A stretch of 64,000 nt of DNA, taken from positions 2,053,629-2,117,628 of the forward strand of contig NZ_LGUF01000007.1 of assembly GCF_001274725.1 (NCBI RefSeq), given 5' to 3'. The notes beneath the pieces are model-generated. The model saw only the letters and a list, made by a program, of their open reading frames with translations, ran no database searches and was not told where the DNA came from. The translations under genes were made by a program, and so were the position numbers. Position 1 is the stretch's first letter; each line of letters begins with the position of its first letter. The DNA is from Sporosarcina globispora (GTDB lineage: Bacteria; Bacillota; Bacilli; Bacillales; Cytobacillaceae). Positions 57,871 to 64,000 of this stretch are shown here, one piece after another.

Positions 57871-58932
57871 ATGGAGCGAAAAAAAGGAAGTGTAGCAGTA
57901 GCAGGGGCAGGCAGCTGGGGCACTGCCCTGGCAATGGTCCTCGCAGATAATGGGCACGATGTCAGGCTATGGGGCCATAATCCTAGCCAGATTGAGGAAA
58001 TCAATAAGCAGCATACGAATCAAAAATATTTATCTGGGATTCGTCTGCCTGAAGAAATAAGAGGATACACTTCGCTTGAAGAAGCACTATCCGGTACAGA
58101 TGCTTTAATTTTGGCAGTACCCACAAAAGCCATTCGGGAAGTTATAGGGAAAATCAGGGAAATTAGAAAAGAGCCCATTACAATTGTACATGTAAGTAAA
58201 GGCATAGAACCTGATTCACTTCTCCGAATTTCTGAAATGATTGAAGAAGAGATGCCCGGAAATCTTCTGGAGAGTGTAGTGGTGCTCTCAGGCCCAAGCC
58301 ATGCAGAGGAAGTTAGTCTGCGCCATCCAACTACTGTTACTGTATCTTCAAAAAATATGGACGCGGCCGAGAAAATTCAGGATCTATTTATTAATAACAA
58401 TTTCAGAGTATATACAAACCCGGATATCATTGGAGTAGAAATTGGCGGTGCTTTAAAAAATATCATCGCCCTGGCAGCAGGTATTACAGATGGCTTGGGC
58501 TATGGAGACAATGCAAAGGCAGCCCTGATAACCAGAGGCCTTGCAGAAATCGCCCGTCTCGGTATGAAGATGGGGGCAAGCCCGCTCACTTTCTCCGGAT
58601 TAGCGGGAATCGGTGATCTGATCGTTACATGCACTTCCGTCCATTCACGCAATTGGCGAGCGGGAAATCTTCTCGGAAAAGGGCACAATTTGAAGGAAGT
58701 CCTTGATAATATGGGAATGGTCGTAGAGGGTGTCAGGACAACAAAGGCAGCGCATCAGCTTGCTCAAAAATATGATGTGAAAATGCCGATCACTAATGTC
58801 CTTTATGATGTCCTTTTTAATAATGTTAATGCCAAGGATTCTGTTGATCTCTTGATGGCAAGAGGAAAAACGCACGAGATGGAAGACCTTGCGAACGTTC
58901 TTGAAGATCAAATAGGGAACAAAAAGCACTGA
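57871..58932 (+). CDS. gpsA: Glycerol-3-phosphate dehydrogenase (NAD(P)+)
   Basis: Makes sn-glycerol 3-phosphate for phospholipid synthesis. 353 residues. GAGSWGTA loop (11-18), the catalytic lysine in GGALKN near 207 and GDLIVTC near 260. ATG 57871 follows an AAAGGCAG region; the frame opens 36 bases earlier. Downstream of der as in B. subtilis. Confidence 0.95.
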   Translation: MERKKGSVAVAGAGSWGTALAMVLADNGHDVRLWGHNPSQIEEINKQHTNQKYLSGIRLPEEIRGYTSLEEALSGTDALILAVPTKAIREVIGKIREIRKEPITIVHVSKGIEPDSLLRISEMIEEEMPGNLLESVVVLSGPSHAEEVSLRHPTTVTVSSKNMDAAEKIQDLFINNNFRVYTNPDIIGVEIGGALKNIIALAAGITDGLGYGDNAKAALITRGLAEIARLGMKMGASPLTFSGLAGIGDLIVTCTSVHSRNWRAGNLLGKGHNLKEVLDNMGMVVEGVRTTKAAHQLAQKYDVKMPITNVLYDVLFNNVNAKDSVDLLMARGKTHEMEDLANVLEDQIGNKKH

Positions 58933-59050
58933 AAACTTTATTAATTGAAAAATATAGGCATTAGATGATGCGAGACAGCAGGTTCCTGCATACAATGCAA
59001 CGAAGCAAACTAGTGTATTGAACAGGGTGCTGGGTTATTTAGTCGAATGG

Positions 59051-59091
59051 CTGAGGTAAAGAATTGCCCCTTCTTTGCCTCAGTTTTTTTG
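59051..59091 (+). terminator. Terminator downstream of gpsA
   Basis: CTGAGGTAAAGAA (59051-59063) pairs with TTCTTTGCCTCAG (59071-59083) with one mismatch, then seven T. It lies about 120 bases after the gpsA stop, so a short 3' untranslated region or small RNA precedes it. Confidence 0.88.
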
Positions 59092-59176
59092 TGCCTTAAT
59101 GTTTTCGTTTTGGAAAAGCTTTTAGATTTATCCGTTTAATATGTTATAATACATTTCGGAAAAGGGAGTTGATAGA

Positions 59177-59380
59177 ATGTCACCGGCTTTAATGAAAATG
59201 TGGATATCCCTTGCTTCTATGGGATTTATGTTTTTATCTATAATATTAATTTATCTTAGCCGCTATAAGCTGAAAGCTGGGCTTTTTAAGGCAATAACAG
59301 CCATAATAGCCTACTTTTTGATGATCGTAAGCGGGATTATCATAGTGCTTGTCGTGTTCAGCGGTCCAACAAGCAGCTAG
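59177..59380 (+). CDS. yphE: DUF2768 small membrane protein YphE
   Basis: 67 residues, two membrane segments (about 9-28 and 38-60) joined by a basic loop. Same size and place as B. subtilis YphE. AAGGGAGTTG precedes ATG 59177. Function unknown; neighbours are sporulation genes. Confidence 0.85.
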   Translation: MSPALMKMWISLASMGFMFLSIILIYLSRYKLKAGLFKAITAIIAYFLMIVSGIIIVLVVFSGPTSS

Positions 59381-59405
59381 CCATTATACATAAAGGGTTG
59401 ATTAG

Positions 59406-60119
59406 ATGAAAAAAGCTTTTAAGATGTTTTTGCTTTTGCTGAGCAGTGCTTTGATTCTGACAGGCTGTATGTATCCTGAAGAGAAATTATCGCAGAATCA
59501 GATAGCCTATAAGGACCAGCTCCAGTCTGTCCAATCGGCAGTGGACCAATACCGGGAAGCAAATGGAGGCCTCCTGCCAATTAAAACTAAGGATCAGGCG
59601 ACCCCTATTTATCAAAAGTATCCAATTGACTTTAAGAAAATTGTCCCAGAATATATGGCAGAGCCGCCTGGGAATGCCTTTGAATCCGGCGGAGTATTCC
59701 AATATGTAATCGTTGATGCAGAAACAGATCCGAAAGTGAAGATTTTTGATTTAAGGATTGCTGAAACAATCAGGGATATTAACCTGAGGATTAAGGCTCA
59801 TGGATTCCCTCCATATAAAGAACAGATTGCTGAAAATGTATTCACGATGGATTTCAAAAAATTAGGGTTTAAGGAAGAGCCTAAAGCCCTCAGTCCATAC
59901 AGCGGCCAGAACCTCCCGTTTGTCGTTACCGGCAATGCGGAGGTATATGTAGATTATCGGGCTGATTTATACCAGGCATTGGAGAATAATGAGAACAAGC
60001 TTAAAGCTGGTGAAGATATTAGAGATCTTCTTGTGGAGGATTCAGATTTTGTTCCCGCCTATTCATTGCCTTATACAATAGACCCCGACACGAATGATCC
60101 AATCTTTTTGGTGAAATAG
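59406..60119 (+). CDS. yphF: Lipoprotein YphF
   Basis: 237 residues with a lipoprotein signal peptide: hydrophobic 8-18 and lipobox LTGC with lipidated C21. The mature part is soluble; no catalytic motif recognised. Position between yphE and spoIVA matches B. subtilis yphF. AAGGGTTG precedes ATG 59406. Confidence 0.86.
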   Translation: MKKAFKMFLLLLSSALILTGCMYPEEKLSQNQIAYKDQLQSVQSAVDQYREANGGLLPIKTKDQATPIYQKYPIDFKKIVPEYMAEPPGNAFESGGVFQYVIVDAETDPKVKIFDLRIAETIRDINLRIKAHGFPPYKEQIAENVFTMDFKKLGFKEEPKALSPYSGQNLPFVVTGNAEVYVDYRADLYQALENNENKLKAGEDIRDLLVEDSDFVPAYSLPYTIDPDTNDPIFLVK

Positions 60120-60121
60120 TC

Positions 60122-60170
60122 ATAACCCTTCTCCTGCAAAATATATTGTAGGAGAAGGGTTATTTTTTTT
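60122..60170 (+). terminator. Terminator after yphF
   Basis: AACCCTTCTCCT pairs with AGGAGAAGGGTT, 12 perfect pairs with a 14-base loop, then a long T-run. Confidence 0.92.
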
Positions 60171-60470
60171 ATTCTTTTATAACCGCTCTTCAACTATTGA
60201 CTAAAAGCATAAAGGCAAAGAAATAAAGCAGTATGGTGAGTATGCAAATAATAAAGGAAATTTGGAATTGGCAGCTGTCCATTTCAGACTGTCATAGGAT
60301 TCGAGATTATCCGGTTAGGCTGGCGGTTGCTGTGCACATTCCTGATAGGGGGCTAAAAATTTTAAAAAACTGTCATAACAATGTAGGACAACATCATACA
60401 CATATAATGTCCAAACATAATAGATAGGATAATATTATCCCATTAACTCAAGATTTCAGGAGGGGATCAC
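60171..60470 (+). other. Intergenic region before spoIVA, promoter only
   Basis: About 300 bp. It holds the predicted spoIVA promoter at 60375-60400. A 64-codon frame at 60233 has no family features and a poor RBS, so I do not call it. Confidence 0.6.
60375..60400 (+). promoter_or_regulatory. Possible SigE-type promoter of spoIVA
   Basis: ATAACA (60375-60380), 14 bases, CATACA (60395-60400) resembles the SigE consensus; spoIVA is SigE-dependent in B. subtilis. The transcript leader would be about 65 bases. Confidence 0.5.
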
Positions 60471-61949
60471 TTGGAAAAGGTTGATATTTTCAAAGATATT
60501 GCCGAAAGAACTGGCGGCGATATATATTTTGGAGTAGTTGGCGCAGTTCGTACCGGCAAATCTACATTTATAAAAAAGTTTATGGAACTTGTTGTATTGC
60601 CTAATATGGCGAATGAAGCAGAACGTGCCCGCACACAGGATGAGCTTCCGCAAAGTGCTGCCGGCAAGACAATTATGACAACAGAACCGAAATTTGTCCC
60701 TAATCAGGCTGCTACAGTGCACGTGGCAGAAGGCCTGGATGTAAATATCAGGCTCGTGGACTGTGTAGGATACACTGTACCGGGGGCGAAGGGCTATGAA
60801 GATGAAAACGGCCCGAGAATGATCAATACACCTTGGTATGAAGAGCCGATTCCTTTTCATGAAGCGGCTGAAATAGGAACAAGAAAGGTGATTCAGGAGC
60901 ATTCAACAATCGGAGTTGTAATTACAACTGACGGTACGATTGGAGAGATCCCCCGGGCAAATTATCTGGAAGCTGAAGGAAGGGTTATTGAGGAGTTAAA
61001 GGAAGTTGGAAAGCCATTTATCATGATAATCAACAGCGTCCAGCCTCACCACCCGAATACGGATGCCCTTAGAAATGATCTAGCTGAAAAATATGATATT
61101 CCTGTTCTTGCCATGAGTGTAGAGGGCATGAGGGAATCGGATGTACTGAATGTTATGAGAGAAGCTTTGTACGAGTTCCCGGTACTGGAAGTCAATGTGA
61201 ATCTTCCGAGTTGGGTAATGGTGCTGCATGAAGATCACTGGCTTCGTGAAAGCTATCAGGAAGCTGTAAAGGAAACGGTTAAAGATATAAAGCGGCTAAG
61301 AGATGTTGACCGAGTAGTTCACCAATTCAGCGACTTTGAATTCATCGACCGGGCAGGCCTTGCGGGAATAGAAATGGGGCAGGGTGTAGCGGAAATTGAC
61401 TTATATGCGCCAGACGATCTGTATGATGAGGTATTAAAAGAGATTGTTGGTGTTGAAATCCGTGGAAAAGACCACTTGCTCGAGCTAATGCAGGAATTTG
61501 CCCATGCTAAAGCAGAGTACGACCAAATTTCGGATGCGCTGAGAATGGTGAAACAAACCGGCTATGGCATTGCTGCTCCTTCGCTGGCTGATATGAGCCT
61601 CGATGAACCGGAAATTACACGCCATGGATCACGCTTCGGTGTAAGGCTTAAAGCCGTTGCGCCATCCATTCATATGATTAAAGTAGATGTGGAATCTGAA
61701 TTCTCTCCTATCATCGGGACAGAAAAGCAAAGTGAAGAACTCGTCCGCTACCTGATGCAGGACTTTGAAGACGATCCGCTTTCAATCTGGAACTCCGATA
61801 TCTTTGGACGAAGCCTAAGCTCCATTGTAAGAGAAGGAATTCAGGCCAAACTATCCTTAATGCCTGAAAATGCAAGATATAAACTTAAAGAAACTTTAGA
61901 AAGAATTATCAATGAAGGCTCTGGCGGATTAATTGCGATAATTCTTTAA
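60471..61949 (+). CDS. spoIVA: Spore coat basement-layer ATPase SpoIVA
   Basis: Polymerises on the forespore surface with ATP hydrolysis to form the coat foundation. 492 residues, identical in length to B. subtilis. Walker A GAVRTGKST is at 24-32. The C-terminal region needed for localisation (NEGSGGLIAIIL end) is conserved. It uses TTG 60471 with AGGAGGGG upstream. Confidence 0.97.
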   Translation: MEKVDIFKDIAERTGGDIYFGVVGAVRTGKSTFIKKFMELVVLPNMANEAERARTQDELPQSAAGKTIMTTEPKFVPNQAATVHVAEGLDVNIRLVDCVGYTVPGAKGYEDENGPRMINTPWYEEPIPFHEAAEIGTRKVIQEHSTIGVVITTDGTIGEIPRANYLEAEGRVIEELKEVGKPFIMIINSVQPHHPNTDALRNDLAEKYDIPVLAMSVEGMRESDVLNVMREALYEFPVLEVNVNLPSWVMVLHEDHWLRESYQEAVKETVKDIKRLRDVDRVVHQFSDFEFIDRAGLAGIEMGQGVAEIDLYAPDDLYDEVLKEIVGVEIRGKDHLLELMQEFAHAKAEYDQISDALRMVKQTGYGIAAPSLADMSLDEPEITRHGSRFGVRLKAVAPSIHMIKVDVESEFSPIIGTEKQSEELVRYLMQDFEDDPLSIWNSDIFGRSLSSIVREGIQAKLSLMPENARYKLKETLERIINEGSGGLIAIIL

Positions 61950-61980
61950 TGGAGGCTCCTTTTGGAGTCTTTTTTTTATT
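61950..61980 (+). terminator. Terminator after spoIVA
   Basis: AGGCTCC, loop TTTT, GGAGTCT (one G-T), then seven T. Confidence 0.85.
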
Positions 61981-62451
61981 TTCATCAACATATTGAAAGC
62001 TTCAAAATAACTTTAACCAACTGAGTTGATTGGAGCAGGAGGCACTTGATCCTCAATAAAGGCTAAAAAAATTATGGGAAAACACTTTAATTTGCAAGTT
62101 AGTTATGTAATTGTGTTTTAAAGAGCGCCATAAGGGTAATAAAAACACATCAACTTATTACAAATATGTTGCAAATAAGAAAAGATTCCCATTAAATAAT
62201 GAAATATTCTTGATAACAGCATTTGATTATGATAATCTTTTAACAGAATTACCGTTATGGCGGCCGAAACCCTTATTTTTAAAGGGTTTGTAATGATTTT
62301 TGAATTGAAAAATTTCAATTTATCATTTATTATAAGGCTTGTTAAACAAAAACACGCCATAACGTATAGAATTCAGTAATTTTGTTTACAAATGTATGTA
62401 AGGAATCTTATTTTACTGGGTTTTATCCATATTTGGGAGGAGGTGAAAGGC
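61950..62451 (+). other. 502-bp intergenic region upstream of hbs
   Basis: Holds the spoIVA terminator, a hairpin AAACCCTT/AAGGGTTT near 62267-62290, and three copies of a CGCCATAA-type sequence (62126-62133, reverse complement within 62253-62262, and 62355-62364). A 60-codon frame at 62111 has no support. The hbs promoter must lie in the right half but I cannot place it firmly. Confidence 0.6.
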
Positions 62452-62724
62452 ATGAACAAAACAGAACTAATTAACGCAGTTGCTGAAGCTGGCGAACTTT
62501 CTAAAAAAGACGCTACTAAAGCAGTAGATGCTGTTTTCGATACAATCTTAGATGCTTTGAAAAATGGTGATAAGGTACAACTAATCGGTTTCGGAAACTT
62601 TGAAGTTCGCGAACGTGCTGCCCGCAAAGGACGCAACCCGCAAACTGGCGAAGAAATCGAAATCGCTGCAAGCAAAGTTCCTGCTTTCAAACCAGGTAAA
62701 GCGCTTAAAGATGCAGTTAAATAA
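62452..62724 (+). CDS. hbs: DNA-binding protein HU
   Basis: Histone-like nucleoid protein, 90 residues. Starts [21 protein letters not shown]; the DNA-binding arm [19 protein letters not shown] is intact. GGAGGAGGTGAAAGGC precedes ATG 62452; the frame runs 60 bases further upstream without support. Located between spoIVA and folE as in B. subtilis. Confidence 0.97.
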   Translation: MNKTELINAVAEAGELSKKDATKAVDAVFDTILDALKNGDKVQLIGFGNFEVRERAARKGRNPQTGEEIEIAASKVPAFKPGKALKDAVK

Positions 62725-62760
62725 TCTACATACAAGTGCTTAAAGCTTATGCTTGAGCTA

Positions 62761-62791
62761 AAAACCGCGAATATTCGCGGTTTTTTCTTTT
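62761..62791 (+). terminator. Terminator after hbs
   Basis: AAAACCGCGAA pairs with TTCGCGGTTTT with a two-base loop, then T-rich tail. Confidence 0.92.
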
Positions 62792-62942
62792 TTATCCGAT
62801 CTAAAATCATGGTGGCCACAGGAAAAGGAGCCTTTCGCTTTTATTAAAGTAAAACAGGGAAGATTCAGTTTTGCCTGAATGAAAGGGTTATGCTAATATG
62901 AACATATTATTACCACAGTGTTAATACATAGGAGGCATAATT

Positions 62943-63509
62943 ATGGCAGAAGTAAATCGTGCCCAGATAGAAGATGCGGTACGTTTGATATTAGAAGCAA
63001 TCGGTGAAGATCCAAATCGTGAAGGACTCCTTGATACGCCAAAGCGTGTAGCAAAAATGTATGAAGAAGTTTTTATGGGCCTTAACCAGGATCCTAAAGA
63101 ATACTTTGAAACAGTATTTGGCGAAGACCATGAAGAACTTGTTTTAGTAAAAGACATTCCTTTTTACTCCATGTGTGAACATCACCTTGTGCCTTTCTTT
63201 GGTGTTGCCCATGTAGCTTACATCCCCCGCAACGGAAGAGTGACAGGGTTAAGCAAGCTGGCGAGAGCTGTGGAAGCAGTAGCAAAGCGGCCCCAGCTTC
63301 AGGAACGCATTACATCTACTGTAGCAAACTCTATTCTGGAAAAGCTGGAGCCGCATGGTGTTATGGTCGTTGTTGAGGCAGAACATATGTGCATGACAAT
63401 GCGGGGAGTTAAAAAGCCTGGTTCAAAAACAGTGACATCAGCGGTAAGAGGCGTGTTTGCAGAAGATGCAAGAGCACGGGCTGAAGTCCTTTCACTGATT
63501 AAACAATAA
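62943..63509 (+). CDS. folE: GTP cyclohydrolase I
   Basis: First step of folate synthesis from GTP. 188 residues (B. subtilis MtrA/FolE 190). The zinc site is C in [11 protein letters not shown] and the later C of MCMTMRG; the ligands are complete. GGAGGCATAATT precedes ATG 62943. Called mtrA in B. subtilis, where it is co-transcribed with mtrB; here a terminator-like hairpin separates them. Confidence 0.96.
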   Translation: MAEVNRAQIEDAVRLILEAIGEDPNREGLLDTPKRVAKMYEEVFMGLNQDPKEYFETVFGEDHEELVLVKDIPFYSMCEHHLVPFFGVAHVAYIPRNGRVTGLSKLARAVEAVAKRPQLQERITSTVANSILEKLEPHGVMVVVEAEHMCMTMRGVKKPGSKTVTSAVRGVFAEDARARAEVLSLIKQ

Positions 63510-63553
63510 ATTTAGAACTCTCTTAGAGAAGGAGTTCTGGCAATAAATAGATC

Positions 63554-63589
63554 AAAGGCTGAAAGATAAAAAACTTTTAGCCTTTTTTT
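63554..63589 (+). terminator. Terminator between folE and mtrB
   Basis: AAAGGCTGAAAG pairs with CTTTTAGCCTTT (one bulged base), then seven T. Confidence 0.85.
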
Positions 63590-63597
63590 GTAAAGAA

Positions 63598-63614
63598 TTA
63601 TCATTCAATGATAA
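63598..63614. promoter_or_regulatory. Perfect palindrome upstream of mtrB
   Basis: TTATCATT (63598-63605), one base, AATGATAA (63607-63614), 19 bases before the mtrB start. Looks like an operator for a dimeric regulator; it does not fit the PerR or Fur box. Confidence 0.45.
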
Positions 63615-63632
63615 AAGCAAAGGATGGTATGA

Positions 63633-63869
63633 ATGGAAAAGAAAAGTCCATCAGGAAATGACTATATTGTGATCAAAGCTAAAGAAGACGGTGTTAATGT
63701 CATTGGGTTAACAAGAGGATCTGATACAAGATTCCACCATTCAGAAAAACTTGACCAGGGTGAAGTGATGATTGCACAGTTCACAGAGCATACATCTGCC
63801 ATCAAGGTCAGGGGAAATGCAAGAATAATGACCTGCTATGGAGAACTTGAAAGTGAGGCCAAGAAATAG
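63633..63869 (+). CDS. mtrB: trp RNA-binding attenuation protein (TRAP)
   Basis: Forms an 11-subunit ring that binds tryptophan and GAG/UAG repeats to attenuate the trp genes. 78 residues (B. subtilis 75). [25 protein letters not shown]-like RFHHSEKL and [14 protein letters not shown] are highly conserved, with the lysine and arginine RNA contacts present. AAAGGATGG precedes the ATG. The trp operon target is not in the window. Confidence 0.95.
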   Translation: MEKKSPSGNDYIVIKAKEDGVNVIGLTRGSDTRFHHSEKLDQGEVMIAQFTEHTSAIKVRGNARIMTCYGELESEAKK

Positions 63870-63915
63870 CTTTCCTTCTGAATAAATGGATAGGATATTT
63901 TCACAAGATAATGTC

Positions 63916-63945
63916 CTGACATGTTGATGTAATTTATGATATAAT
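63916..63945 (+). promoter_or_regulatory. SigA-type promoter near the right edge
   Basis: CTGACA (63916-63921), 18 bases, TATAAT (63940-63945). It reads out of the window; the next gene's start is not visible. Confidence 0.6.
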
Positions 63946-64000
63946 TGTCTCTGCTTGATTAATTTTCTTGAAAACAAGACACCAAGGTAAAGGGCTTTTT

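Noticed and set aside
60233-60427. 64-codon frame upstream of spoIVA
   Set aside because: No RBS, no family, and it overlaps the predicted SigE promoter.
62111-62293. 60-codon frame upstream of hbs
   Set aside because: Poor RBS, unlikely composition and it runs through inverted repeats.

Overview
This window is a contiguous stretch of the chromosome of a low-GC, endospore-forming member of the Bacillaceae (Bacillus sensu lato). The evidence is the gene content and order, which follows the Bacillus subtilis region from drm/pupG through spoIIA, lysA, scpAB, dacB-spmAB, resABCDE, sigX, recS, cotJ, gudB, sleB-ypeB, cmk, der and spoIVA to hbs and mtrAB. Consensus Gram-positive ribosome binding sites and hairpin-plus-T-run terminators occur throughout. 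The genus cannot be fixed from sequence alone. I see no prophage, intact transposase, CRISPR array, rRNA or tRNA.

Layout. 1-2.7 kb: end of a nucleoside salvage operon (deoB fragment, punA, pdp). 2.8-9.1 kb: sporulation block dacF, spoIIAA-spoIIAB-sigF and a shortened spoVA operon (AA, AB, AEA, AF; the AC-AD-AEB core is absent here). 9.3-13.4 kb: lysA, ypuA, a structured non-coding element, an isolated ribT without ribDEAH, ypuF and a tiny YjcZ-family gene. 13.6-20.5 kb: scpA-scpB, two small genes, an iron/manganese superoxide dismutase with an N-terminal extension, dacB-spmA-spmB, rluB. 20.7-28.7 kb: cytochrome c biogenesis and redox signalling (resABC, resDE) and the ECF sigma factor pair sigX-rsiX with a near-perfect autoregulatory promoter. 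28.9-31.8 kb: a LysM/M23 endopeptidase, a PHP phosphatase, then an FMN riboswitch controlling ribU. 31.9-42 kb: fer, ypbB-recS-ypbD-ypbE-ypbF, cotJABC, a CBS protein, a membrane protein whose RBS is buried in a hairpin, ypbG, a CarH/LitR-like MerR regulator, mecB. 42.3-54 kb: gudB, ypdA, ansA, prsW, sleB-ypeB, ypfA-ypfB, cmk-plsC-ypfD-fni, ypzI. 54.2-64 kb: yphA-yphB-small partner, a 281-bp structured repeat, der, gpsA, yphE, yphF, spoIVA, hbs, folE, mtrB.

How it works together. The sporulation genes cover successive stages: commitment (Spo0A/SigH-type control of spoIIA), forespore SigF, mother-cell coat and cortex functions (spoIVA, cotJ, dacB-spmAB), dipicolinate uptake and germination (spoVA, sleB-ypeB). 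Housekeeping modules deal with chromosome segregation (scpAB, hbs), translation (der, rluB, ypfD), membrane lipid (plsC, gpsA) and respiration (res). Riboflavin supply here is represented by riboswitch-controlled import (ribU) plus the leftover ribT, so the biosynthetic ribDEAH genes are either elsewhere or lost.

I found no wholly new multi-gene system. The points most worth a second look are the structured element at 11.74-11.88 kb, the repeat at 55.97-56.25 kb with a probable shrunken relative around the spoVA promoter, the reduced spoVA operon, the cobalamin-type MerR regulator, the hairpin over the RBS at 38.96 kb, and the palindromes upstream of ansA and mtrB.
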